DNA of 23,839 bases from JACRAO01 sp964490895 (GTDB lineage: Bacteria; Bdellovibrionota; UBA1018): positions 1-23,839 of the forward strand of contig CAZBEI010000018.1 in assembly GCA_964490895.1 (NCBI GenBank), in the 5' to 3' direction. The notes beneath the pieces were generated by a model. It did no database searches, was not told the origin of the DNA, and worked only from the letters and a program-made list of their open reading frames with translations. Shown piece by piece: positions 7,744 through 15,454 of this stretch. Position numbers and translations under genes: made by a program. Numbering within the stretch: position 1 is the first letter of the stretch; each line of letters opens with the position of its first letter.

Positions 7744-9456
7744 TTATGTGGCATGGAATCTGGCATATTCTCCCCGCTGTTCCATGAGCGAGGCATGTTT
7801 TCCTGTTTCTACAATTTCGCCATCTCTTAAAACAAAAATCTCGTCAACGTTCTTAATCGTAGACAAACGGTGTGCAATAATAAGAGTTGTTTTGGACTCC
7901 ATCAATTCTTCGAGAGCTTTTTGGACTTCCCTCTCTGAGGCGGAGTCTAAATTCGAGGTGGCCTCATCCAGGATCAAAATGGGTGCATTTCTCAAAAAAG
8001 CACGTGCGATGGCAATGCGCTGTCTTTCTCCTCCCGAAAGTTTATGTCCTCGATCCCCTACAAGGGTTTTAAAGCCCAGTGGGAAGGATTCGATAAACTC
8101 AAGTGCATGGGCTTTTCTCGCAGCTTTTTGGATCTCAGGGAATGTAGAGTCTAACTTACCGCAGCGGATGTTTTCTTCTAAAGTGTCATTAAATAGAAAT
8201 AAGTCCTGGCTGACAACGGCGATCAATTTTCTTAAGTTTGACAGGGAGAGTTCTCGAATGTCTTGGTTGTCAATCAGGATGGTTCCTTGGCTCACATCAA
8301 AAATACGTGGGATCAAATTTAAAAGAGAGCTTTTTCCAGCCCCGCTTTCTCCCACAAGGCCGATCGTTTTTCCCTTGGGGATGACAAAGCTGACGTTTTT
8401 TAAAACCATTCTCTCAGGGGCATCCGGATAAGAAAAACAAACCTGTTTGAAGCTAATCGCTTGTTTAAATTCTTGGATAGGTTTTGGCTCTGGAGCTTCG
8501 TGCAGATGAGATTTCCAATCAAAAACTTCGAAGATCCTTTTGCAAGCGGCTGATGCTGTGTGGAGTTTGATGTTGACCTCATTGAGCATTCGTAGGGGAT
8601 TGACCATCAAGAAAAAAGCCGTAAAAAAAGCGAGCAAGTCAGAAGGACTCATTCGGCCGTAGACGACTTCTGCGCCCCCATAATAAATCACTCCCGCAAT
8701 GGCAAAAGAGGCAATGAGCTCTACCATCGGGTGGGCGGCTTCTTCTAAGATGGCTGTTTTGAGTAAAAACCGGGTAAATTTTTCTAACTTTTCCCTGAAT
8801 TTTTTCTGAATGTATTTTTCTAAGCGGAAGGCATTGATCACTCGAACGCCCGTAAAGCTTTCTTGCAAAGTGGAGTAGAGCTTGGCGTTTTCTTCGGCCA
8901 TTCGTTGAATGTAGCGTTTTAAGTTTCTCCCCGTGGCCGAAAAAACCCAAGCCAATAGCGGGATAATTAGGCCAATGAGGAGAGTGAGTTTCCAATGGAG
9001 GTAAAAGGCGCCACCCAATAAAACCAAAAGGGTAAAAGGCTCTCGGATAATAATATTGATGCAGGAGAGCCCCGTGTCAATATATTGTGGGTCTGTCCCT
9101 ACTCGCGAAATCAGAGTCCCCACACTTTGTTTTGTAAAATGATCTGAGGAGAGTCCCATGAGATGATGGAAGAGGTCGTTTTTAATTTTTTGATTGACGC
9201 GGGCAACGACAATTCGCAAAAGGTAATAGTGAAGAAAACGGACGATAAAATTTACAAAATAAATGGTGATAAAAAGAAACGGAAAAATAAAAAGTTTTCT
9301 AGCATCCCGACTCGCAAAGAGGTGATCTCCAATGTATTTGACCAAAAAAACGGGGCTCCCTCGCAAAATAGACAGTGGGATAGCCAATAACCCGCTGGCT
9401 ACAATGAGCCAGAGGTAGGGACGTAAATAGGGTTTAAGTCGGAGGAGTTCTTTCAT
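7744..9456 (-). CDS. MsbA-like ABC exporter (membrane domain fused to ATPase)
   Basis: The 570-aa half-transporter probably works as a homodimer in the inner membrane. Residues 1-310 are the six-helix type IV exporter domain (hydrophobic stretches near 14-40, 55-82, 137-172 and 247-290). Residues 335-570 are the nucleotide-binding domain: Walker A GESGAGKSS (369-377), Q-loop Gln417, signature LSGGE (473-477), Walker B ILILDE (493-498), switch His529. The closest described relatives are MsbA-type lipid A flippases and MDR exporters; the substrate cannot be read from the sequence. It diverges from the galE-type sugar enzyme by 30 bases, which makes an envelope-lipid role attractive but unproven. 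The -10-like TATAAA lies 10 bases before the start and no Shine-Dalgarno is present. Confidence 0.9.
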   Translation of the reverse strand: MKELLRLKPYLRPYLWLIVASGLLAIPLSILRGSPVFLVKYIGDHLFASRDARKLFIFPFLFITIYFVNFIVRFLHYYLLRIVVARVNQKIKNDLFHHLMGLSSDHFTKQSVGTLISRVGTDPQYIDTGLSCINIIIREPFTLLVLLGGAFYLHWKLTLLIGLIIPLLAWVFSATGRNLKRYIQRMAEENAKLYSTLQESFTGVRVINAFRLEKYIQKKFREKLEKFTRFLLKTAILEEAAHPMVELIASFAIAGVIYYGGAEVVYGRMSPSDLLAFFTAFFLMVNPLRMLNEVNIKLHTASAACKRIFEVFDWKSHLHEAPEPKPIQEFKQAISFKQVCFSYPDAPERMVLKNVSFVIPKGKTIGLVGESGAGKSSLLNLIPRIFDVSQGTILIDNQDIRELSLSNLRKLIAVVSQDLFLFNDTLEENIRCGKLDSTFPEIQKAARKAHALEFIESFPLGFKTLVGDRGHKLSGGERQRIAIARAFLRNAPILILDEATSNLDSASEREVQKALEELMESKTTLIIAHRLSTIKNVDEIFVLRDGEIVETGKHASLMEQRGEYARFHAT

Positions 9457-9466
9457 TTATGACATG

Positions 9467-9494
9467 TTTATATTAGAATTACCGCAATGAGCAA
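9467..9494 (-). promoter_or_regulatory. Predicted promoter of the ABC exporter gene, near-leaderless
   Basis: On the minus strand, TTGCTC (9494-9489) and TATAAA (9472-9467) are 16 bases apart. The start codon begins at 9456, so the expected 5' leader is about three bases. The -35 box overlaps the first codons of the divergent galE-type gene. Confidence 0.4.
9474..9479 (+). promoter_or_regulatory. Candidate -10 box of the galE-gmhB fusion gene
   Basis: TAGAAT lies seven bases before the ATG at 9487, so transcription would start at or next to the start codon. No Shine-Dalgarno is seen. The -35 position (TTTCAT, 9451-9456) is poor, and TATATT at 9469-9474 is an overlapping alternative. Confidence 0.3.
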
Positions 9495-11049
9495 AGTAAA
9501 AGTTCTAGTCGTCGGTGGGGCAGGCTACGTTGGCAGTGGAGCTTGCGCTTGGCTCCTGGATCAAGGGCACGAAGTCTGGGTTTTAGATGATCTTTCGACG
9601 GGTCACCGTGAACTTGTCTTGGGCAGTGGTTTTACACTAGCTCGGGCGGGTGACAAAAAAGCGCTTGGCTCACTTTTGAGAGAGCAACAATTTGACTGCG
9701 TCATGCACTTTGCCGCCAGCTGCTTGGTAGCCGAAAGTGTCCAAAAACCCAAAGAATATTACGAAAACAATGTTCTACAGACTCAGGCGCTTTTAGAGAG
9801 CCTTATTGAATATGGCCCGAAACGGTTTATTTTTTCTTCGACTTGCGCCATTTTTGGGATCCCTGAGTTTGGTGCACACGAAAAAACTCCACGTATTACA
9901 GAGCACATGCCTAAAAAACCTATCAATCCCTATGGTGAGACAAAACTTCAGGTAGAAGAAATGCTTGCTCAATTTTCCAAAGCTCATGGACTTTGCTCGA
10001 TTGCATTGCGGTATTTTAATGCCTCAGGTGCAGAAACTCAACTCCGTGTAGGGGAGTGGCATCGAATCGAAACACATTTGATCCCCAATATTCTTTCGGC
10101 GGTCCTGAAAAACGCCCCAGTTGAGGTTTATGGAGAGGATTACCCCACACCAGATGGCACATGCATTCGAGATTACATCCACATTTCTGATTTGGCTCAG
10201 GCGCACGAAAAAGCCATGCTTAAGCTCATCGCAAACAAGAACACAGGTGGCTCTTTTGATGTTTACAATCTTGGAAATGAAAATGGGTTTTCTGTAAAAG
10301 AAGTTTTGAGTGCTTGCGAAAAGGTGGTGGGGAAAAAGATCATTTTTACTGTAAAAGACCGTCGTCCTGGAGATCCACCCAGACTGGTTTCGGATTCTAC
10401 ACTTGCAAGAAAAGAATTAGGCTTTAAGCCACAGTTTGCAAAATTAGAACAAATTGTAGAGTCAGCCTGGAGTTGGGAACAGAAAAAAAGGCTTCCGAGA
10501 AAAGCCGTTTTCTTAGATCGTGACGGAACTTTGAACGAAGATCCCGGTTACCTCAGTCACCCCGATCAACTGGTCTTGCTCCCAGGAGTGGGCGAAGCGC
10601 TCGCGCTTTTAAAAAAAGCTGGGTTTTTATTGATCGTGGTATCGAATCAATCTGGAGTGGGGAGGGGACTGGTCGAAGAATCCGCTATTCCTAAAATCCA
10701 TTCCAGACTTCACGAGTTTCTAAAGCCCTATGGTGTTTTGATTGACGATTATTTTCTTTGCTTTCATGCTCCGGATGCAGGATGTGAGTGTCGGAAGCCT
10801 AAAATAAAAAATCTTTTAGAGGCGTCAAAAAAGTACAATATCAACTTGTCTCAGTCTTATATGGTAGGGGATAAACTTTCTGATCTGTTGGTGGGTAAAA
10901 ATGCTGGATGCAAGGCTTCAGTTTTAGTTCGAACAGGCGAGGGAAAAAATACAGAGAAAGAACTCAAAAGCGGCCAAGCGGAGTTTATAGGGAGTTCTCT
11001 GGATGATGTGGCGCATTGGATTTTGAATTTAGAAAACGCAAACTCTTAA
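9487..11049 (+). CDS. Fusion of GalE-type NDP-sugar epimerase and GmhB/HisB-N-type HAD phosphatase
   Basis: The 520-aa protein has two complete enzyme domains. Residues 1-330 are an extended SDR epimerase of the UDP-glucose 4-epimerase type: GGAGYVG (10-16) for NAD, SSTCAIFG (117-124) and the catalytic YGETK (Tyr149, Lys153). Residues 338-515 are a HAD phosphatase of the heptose-bisphosphate/histidinol-phosphate group: FLDRDGT (Asp344, Asp346), SNQSG (386-390), a zinc loop CFHAPDAGCEC (Cys425, His427, Cys433, Cys435), RKPK and GDKLSD (Asp462, Asp466). GmhB dephosphorylates heptose 1,7-bisphosphate during LPS-core sugar synthesis, so the fusion may couple sugar dephosphorylation with NDP-sugar epimerisation. 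Which sugar is inference. The 3' end overlaps recO by 65 bases. Confidence 0.88.
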   Translation: MSKVKVLVVGGAGYVGSGACAWLLDQGHEVWVLDDLSTGHRELVLGSGFTLARAGDKKALGSLLREQQFDCVMHFAASCLVAESVQKPKEYYENNVLQTQALLESLIEYGPKRFIFSSTCAIFGIPEFGAHEKTPRITEHMPKKPINPYGETKLQVEEMLAQFSKAHGLCSIALRYFNASGAETQLRVGEWHRIETHLIPNILSAVLKNAPVEVYGEDYPTPDGTCIRDYIHISDLAQAHEKAMLKLIANKNTGGSFDVYNLGNENGFSVKEVLSACEKVVGKKIIFTVKDRRPGDPPRLVSDSTLARKELGFKPQFAKLEQIVESAWSWEQKKRLPRKAVFLDRDGTLNEDPGYLSHPDQLVLLPGVGEALALLKKAGFLLIVVSNQSGVGRGLVEESAIPKIHSRLHEFLKPYGVLIDDYFLCFHAPDAGCECRKPKIKNLLEASKKYNINLSQSYMVGDKLSDLLVGKNAGCKASVLVRTGEGKNTEKELKSGQAEFIGSSLDDVAHWILNLENANS

Positions 11050-11809
11050 AAGACCCCTCTCCCTTTGGAAAAGCAGCCGGGAGATGATAGATCATGTATT
11101 TTTTTAAGATTTCAAATAATGACTGATGTTCTTCGAGAGAGGCTTTTTTTTGGTTTAAATACGATCTCAAGGGAGTGCTCAAGCTGAGTTTAAAATCCAG
11201 AAATACGGGAGTGCTCAGGCGAGTTTGTGTCTGAAATACTCCATTCTGAGCGCATGTCTCGCAAACGAAGTGGCCTGAAGAAATATTTAAAAATAAATAT
11301 AAAAACAAAGTTTCGAGTCTTACTTTGCACTGGAAGCAGTTTTGAACTTGTGGCTGACAGCCACTCCACTGTAAAATTTTCCCGATGTAGCCATTGAGTA
11401 AGGGCAAAAAAATGTCTTCGTTGGTAGAGTGTTCATCTAAAAGCTGAAGAGCATTGGTGTAGAGACGAAATAACTCAGGGCACGCAAAACGTTCTGGGGC
11501 AAGTTTTAGCGCAAGCTCACTCATCACTCCAGCGGCGGCATAGGCGGCATAGTATTTTGGTATTTGGTCAAAACTTTTTTTTAGGGTCGCTTCTTGAAGG
11601 AAAAAAAGTTCAGCCTCCTTTTTTTCTGTAAAATTCCATTCGCTCAAAGCAAGGGGCTCGAGTGCTCCACCAAAGCGTCTTGAGCCGATCGAATTTTTTA
11701 CTAAAACTGAAATTTTGCCATGGTTTGCTGTGAGGCCGGTCACAATGCGATGCCGGTCTTCGAAAGCCACCCACTTCAAAACAATACTTAAGTCTTGTTT
11801 ATGTTCCAT
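10985..11809 (-). CDS. recO: DNA repair protein RecO
   Basis: RecO binds single-stranded DNA and SSB and, with RecR, loads RecA at gaps. The 274-aa protein has the N-terminal OB-fold (DRHRIVTGLTANHGKISVLV, residues 18-37) and the helical middle with a zinc site Cys158, Cys161, Cys183, Cys186 (CxxC-x21-CxxC). Length and layout are normal for the family. The last 65 bases of the gene are shared with the 3' end of the convergent epimerase-phosphatase gene. A -10-like TATACT on the minus strand (11839-11834) would give a leader of about 17 bases. Confidence 0.85.
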   Translation of the reverse strand: MEHKQDLSIVLKWVAFEDRHRIVTGLTANHGKISVLVKNSIGSRRFGGALEPLALSEWNFTEKKEAELFFLQEATLKKSFDQIPKYYAAYAAAGVMSELALKLAPERFACPELFRLYTNALQLLDEHSTNEDIFLPLLNGYIGKILQWSGCQPQVQNCFQCKVRLETLFLYLFLNISSGHFVCETCAQNGVFQTQTRLSTPVFLDFKLSLSTPLRSYLNQKKASLEEHQSLFEILKKYMIYHLPAAFPKGEGSFKSLRFLNSKSNAPHHPENSL

Positions 11810-11833
11810 AAGTGCCCATCAATACCCATCATC

Positions 11834-11839
11834 AGTATA
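11834..11839 (-). promoter_or_regulatory. Candidate -10 box of recO
   Basis: TATACT on the minus strand is a five-of-six match to the sigma-70 -10 consensus, 24 bases before the recO ATG. No convincing -35 lies at the proper distance. Between it and the ATG the motif TGATGGG occurs twice, ten bases apart. Confidence 0.35.
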
Positions 11840-11897
11840 AAGACAAGAAGATCATAGTGGGTAGCATAAGAGAGGTTTGTTCTAAAAGAAAGCAGTC

Positions 11898-11926
11898 TTT
11901 ACTTTAGTAGCACTTTATGAAATACT
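11898..11926 (+). promoter_or_regulatory. Predicted promoter of the second AAA ATPase gene, leaderless type
   Basis: TTTACT (11898-11903) and AATACT (11921-11926) are 17 bases apart. The ATG follows six bases after the -10 box, so the transcript would begin at or next to the start codon. No Shine-Dalgarno is present. Confidence 0.4.
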
Positions 11927-11932
11927 GATTTT

Positions 11933-13066
11933 ATGCTGAAAAGAACACTCTGGTTAAATCGGATCGAAAAAGCCTGGCGTAAGAAATCTATTCTTTGGCT
12001 TTCGGGTGTAAGGCGGGCGGGTAAAACGACCCTTTGTCAGAGTGTTCCAGGGGCAAAATATTATGATTGTGAGCTTCCTAGCGTTAGAAATCTTGTGGAA
12101 GATCCAGAAGGGTTTTTGAAAGGTCACAAAGGTGAGCGACTGATTTTGGACGAGATTCATCGTTTGCAAAATCCCTCTGAAATCCTAAAAATTGCAGCAG
12201 ATCACTTTTCGGATATTTTTATTATTGCGACCGGCTCGTCTACATTGGGTGCCTCAAAAAAGTTTAAAGATACATTAACTGGACGAAAGACCAACCTTTG
12301 GCTGACACCCATGGCTTTGCAGGATACAAAGGATTTTGGTAACTCGATCTTATCACATCGGTTATTTGCAGGAGGTCTCCCCCCCTTTTTTCTTGCTGAA
12401 TCATTGGATAGAAAAGAATTCCAAAATTGGGTAGATGATTATTGGGCAAAGGACATTCAGGAGCTTTTCAGACTAGAGAGAAGACATGCATTTCAAAAAT
12501 TTTTTGAACTACTCATGGCTCAAAGTGGGGGTATTTTTGAAGCATCACGATTTTCTGTGCCTTGCGAAATCAGTAGGCCTACGGTTCAAAGTTACCTTTC
12601 GGTGCTCGAAGCTACCTTTGTGGTTCATGTTGTGCGCCCCATGCATTCGAGAAAAGCGGTTGAAATCATTTCTTCTCCTAAAGTGTATGGGTTTGATACA
12701 GGTTTTATTTGTTTCTTTAGAGGCATTGATCAGTTGAGGGATGAAGATCGTGGTTTTCTCTGGGAACATATTGTACTCAATGAGTTCTATGCGCTCCAAC
12801 AACACAGAAATATATATTATTGGCGTGATAAAAGGGGGCATGAAATAGATTTTATTCTTCAATCAGATCCTAAAAAACCCACAGCGATTGAATGTAAATG
12901 GAAGTCTAAGAAATTTGATCCTACATGCCTTGAAATTTTTCGAAATCATTATCCCAATGGATTAAATTATTGTTTAAGCTCTGACATCAACGAACCCTAC
13001 AGCAGAGAATTTAAAAAATTAAAGGTTGAGTTCATTGGTTTAGAGCATTTAGGGGGAGTTGTGTGA
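11933..13066 (+). CDS. AAA-family ATPase with nuclease-like C-terminus (AAA_14/DUF4143 type), second copy in the window
   Basis: The product is 377 aa. Walker A is GVRRAGKTT (25-33); Walker B is RLILDEIHRL (Asp73, Glu74); a sensor-like ATGSSTLG follows. After a helical middle region the C-terminus has HEIDFIL (Asp306) and AIECKWK (Glu320, Lys322), a PD-(D/E)XK-like pair. This is the AAA_14 plus DUF4143 architecture, whose biological role is not established. It is diverged from the longer family member at 454-1833, so this is shared family membership and not a recent duplication. A sampled line (12841-12900) has 18 of 60 G+C. It lies between recO and a secreted unknown protein, a likely accessory block. 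Confidence 0.82.
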   Translation: MLKRTLWLNRIEKAWRKKSILWLSGVRRAGKTTLCQSVPGAKYYDCELPSVRNLVEDPEGFLKGHKGERLILDEIHRLQNPSEILKIAADHFSDIFIIATGSSTLGASKKFKDTLTGRKTNLWLTPMALQDTKDFGNSILSHRLFAGGLPPFFLAESLDRKEFQNWVDDYWAKDIQELFRLERRHAFQKFFELLMAQSGGIFEASRFSVPCEISRPTVQSYLSVLEATFVVHVVRPMHSRKAVEIISSPKVYGFDTGFICFFRGIDQLRDEDRGFLWEHIVLNEFYALQQHRNIYYWRDKRGHEIDFILQSDPKKPTAIECKWKSKKFDPTCLEIFRNHYPNGLNYCLSSDINEPYSREFKKLKVEFIGLEHLGGVV

Positions 13067-13094
13067 GGTCCCGTATCGGGGGTAGACGATAAAT

Positions 13095-13123
13095 TTGACG
13101 CCATAAGCCATGCATGTTATGTA
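13095..13123 (+). promoter_or_regulatory. Promoter of the secreted unknown gene
   Basis: TTGACG (13095-13100) and TATGTA (13118-13123) are exactly 17 bases apart. The leader would be about 20 bases and carries a GGGG run (13137-13140) eight bases before ATG 13149, a usable ribosome site. Confidence 0.5.
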
Positions 13124-13148
13124 CTGCGTCATGTGTGGGGTAATTGCT

Positions 13149-14183
13149 ATGTCAAGAGTCTTTAGACTCGTCTTGCTGGTGGGCGGATTTTTTATTTTTT
13201 CAACTTCTTATGCAGATGTCTGTCAAAATTCAGAAGAGGGGATTTTGTTAGAGTCACTGCAGTCCCCTAATCTGGTTGTTTTGGAATATGGGATGAGCAC
13301 CTTCTCCAGAAGATTTGATTGCAACCGTGAAAGTGTAGAAGATTGGGACGTTGTAGAACAGGTCTTCGTTAGAGTGCTAAATTTTTTGAAAAATCCCGAG
13401 TATAAAAGCGCCCACCCCACCCCGACCGAAATTCGAGTTCGGAAAAAAGCATTTCAATTCCTAAGAAAACTGCATCCTGCAGTTCGGGAGTTATATAGTG
13501 TTGAACTGAGAGTATCGAAAATTGATACAAAAGAACTGGTCAGTCTTGCGCAAACCGAAAACGATCCCGAAAATGTTTTAGAGTTTTGGCCTTATTTAGA
13601 GGAGGACGCTCAAGCAGAGTTCCTTTTTCAGTGGTCTCAAAAACCAGAAAAAGAAAAAGAGTTCCTAGAGGCAGCAAGCAGGAGAATAGAGCACCCCAAG
13701 TTTGAAAATCTAGTCAATATGTGGATTCTCAGAAGTAAAACACATATTGATATCCAAAAAAGGATAGTCGCAATCCAAACTCTAGGGAGGTGGCTCCAAA
13801 CCTATCCTGAACTCATGGCGCCTTTTTTCCAAACTTTTTTAGATTTGCTGGTGCATCATATTGGGCTACCCAGAAAAAAAGAAATTCAAGAAACGGCTTT
13901 GAGCGAGGCGGAAAAAATTCTCAATGCGTTCCACGCTGGGCTTGATGTGAAAGTGTTTGTTTTTTTTATTAAAAATGACCCTTATTTTTTTCACAGAATG
14001 AAAAATTTTGTAAAAGCACTCATCCTTCACAAGGGCTTAGATAGAATAAAGCCTGATTTATTTAAGACTCTTTTAACCTTAGCAGGTCCTCTTACTGAAG
14101 GAGCCATTGAGCAAGAGCGCTTTGTACTCCCTTTTTATGACGAACCCCTTCCCTGTGGTCGTCTGCTCACAATCCACAATTAA
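13149..14183 (+). CDS. Secreted alpha-helical protein of unknown function
   Basis: The product is 344 aa. ATG 13149 was preferred over the in-frame ATG at 13110 because it gives a standard signal peptide (MSRVFRLVLLVGGFFIFSTSYA, cleavage before DVCQ) and is preceded by GGGG. The mature part has no membrane helix or motif I recognise. It looks all-helical, rich in Glu, Lys and Leu, with repeated short helices (for example PELMAPFFQTFLDLLVHHIG) that could be HEAT- or ARM-like. The Cys near the cleavage site is not in a lipobox. It stands alone between the second ATPase and the acyl-CoA operon. Function unknown. Confidence 0.7.
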   Translation: MSRVFRLVLLVGGFFIFSTSYADVCQNSEEGILLESLQSPNLVVLEYGMSTFSRRFDCNRESVEDWDVVEQVFVRVLNFLKNPEYKSAHPTPTEIRVRKKAFQFLRKLHPAVRELYSVELRVSKIDTKELVSLAQTENDPENVLEFWPYLEEDAQAEFLFQWSQKPEKEKEFLEAASRRIEHPKFENLVNMWILRSKTHIDIQKRIVAIQTLGRWLQTYPELMAPFFQTFLDLLVHHIGLPRKKEIQETALSEAEKILNAFHAGLDVKVFVFFIKNDPYFFHRMKNFVKALILHKGLDRIKPDLFKTLLTLAGPLTEGAIEQERFVLPFYDEPLPCGRLLTIHN

Positions 14184-14184
14184 C

Positions 14185-14213
14185 TTGACCTCCCCTCGCG
14201 TATAAAAAATAAT
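14185..14213 (+). promoter_or_regulatory. Promoter of the acyl-CoA operon, leaderless type
   Basis: TTGACC (14185-14190) and AATAAT (14208-14213) are exactly 17 bases apart. ATG 14222 follows eight bases after the -10 box, so the transcript should start within a base or two of the first codon. There is no Shine-Dalgarno, unlike the next two genes of the operon. Confidence 0.5.
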
Positions 14214-14221
14214 AAGATCCT

Positions 14222-15454
14222 ATGGACAAAAAATGGAATGACTTGCTGGATCAATTCGAGCAGAAAAAGAGAATTTTAAATAATGCCTGCAATCTCAAAG
14301 AAGCCCATATTCCTCTTCGCTTTTTTAGACAACAAGCCCAGTTCACCACTCCAGCCAGTGACTACTCCATGCTCGAAAAAGCCGTTCAGAATGGTTTTTC
14401 TGCCACCCCAAAAATTTTAGAAAAATTTAACATTACCGTTCAAAACTTAGCTCAAGCCTTGAGTGTCAACCCTGAAGCGATCCAAGCACTCCTAAACACG
14501 GCTCCCCATTCTCCATTTGTGATGGTGGATGGCGAAGATGCTCAGGCCTTAAGAGACGATGTCGTAGAAAGAGGCCGAAAAAATGCCGTAAAAATTTTTC
14601 GCGAAGGGAAGTGGGGTAAGACACTTAAGTTTTACCGCCCCAGTGGGCTTAGCCTTCGCTATTGCGTCAGAGATTTTGTCGAAGTTTTAGGAGAGGTGGG
14701 CGACAAGCTTGATGGCATTGTATTTCCGAAGCTCAATCACCCGGAAGAAATGCAGTATGTTTGCTCGCTCCTTTTAGCAATCGAAGAAAAATTGCAGCTT
14801 AAGCCCAATCAAATCAAACTCCAATTTTTGGTTGAATCAGGTTGGGGGCTCATCCACCTTTCAAAACTTGTAGAAATCTCGTTGCCCAGACTCACTGGAA
14901 TTATTTTTGGAATTGCCGACTACAGTGCCGCAATCAACTTGCCCACGATTGACAATAACCACCCTGCTTGTGATCAAGCAAGGATGGCCATTGTCAACGC
15001 TGCAGGAGCCGCAGGAGTCCCTGCCATTGACAACATGACGGTCAATTATCCTGTGGCAAACGCTGCCTTTACCCCTGAACAAAATCGAGAACTTATTTTG
15101 AGTCGGCTCAAAGAGTGTTTCCAAGACGCCAGGCATGGCGCAGCTTTAGGGATGGATGGAAAATGGGTCGGCCATCCCCTCCAACTTTTTACTGTGCTTT
15201 TAGCGTATCACAGTGCAAAAGATACACGCGAAATAGAGACAGAAATCAGAAAACTAGAGGCCTATGACAAAGCCGTCTCCGACGAACGAGGGGCTACCAT
15301 CATCGAGGGAGTCATGAGCGATCGTGCAACGGATCGACACGCCAGAGCAAAATTGAGAAAGCTCGTAGCCACAGGGCAGCTTTCGATCGAAAAAGCTCAG
15401 AAACTAGAAATCATCACATCCGCCGAAGCGGAAACACTCAAGGATTATTTATGA
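14222..15454 (+). CDS. HpcH/CitE-family CoA-ester lyase, probable beta-methylmalyl-CoA/malyl-CoA lyase
   Basis: The product is 410 aa. The HpcH/HpaI aldolase core is visible: VMVDGEDA (101-107, the usual LDLEDA), YRPSG (138-142), VFPKLNHPEE (167-176), the Mg-binding Glu205 in VESGWGL and Asp233 in GIADYS, and GMDGKWVGHPLQ (310-321). It is longer than the usual ~320-residue malyl-CoA lyase: about 40 residues separate the N-terminal TTPASDYSMLEKA segment from VMVDGEDA, and about 75 residues of charged helix are added at the C-terminus. As first gene of an operon with mesaconyl-CoA-type enzymes it most likely splits beta-methylmalyl-CoA into glyoxylate and propionyl-CoA (Mcl1 role). A malyl-CoA thioesterase or other CitE-like activity is possible. 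Confidence 0.75.
   Translation: MDKKWNDLLDQFEQKKRILNNACNLKEAHIPLRFFRQQAQFTTPASDYSMLEKAVQNGFSATPKILEKFNITVQNLAQALSVNPEAIQALLNTAPHSPFVMVDGEDAQALRDDVVERGRKNAVKIFREGKWGKTLKFYRPSGLSLRYCVRDFVEVLGEVGDKLDGIVFPKLNHPEEMQYVCSLLLAIEEKLQLKPNQIKLQFLVESGWGLIHLSKLVEISLPRLTGIIFGIADYSAAINLPTIDNNHPACDQARMAIVNAAGAAGVPAIDNMTVNYPVANAAFTPEQNRELILSRLKECFQDARHGAALGMDGKWVGHPLQLFTVLLAYHSAKDTREIETEIRKLEAYDKAVSDERGATIIEGVMSDRATDRHARAKLRKLVATGQLSIEKAQKLEIITSAEAETLKDYL

Noticed and set aside
7748..8431. Long open frame on the plus strand opposite the ABC exporter ATPase domain
   Set aside because: It mirrors a strongly conserved nucleotide-binding domain on the other strand, and its composition shows no protein features of its own.
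13066..13081. CCCG-TAT-CGGG hairpin just after the second ATPase gene
   Set aside because: Four-base stem without a T-run; too small for an intrinsic terminator.
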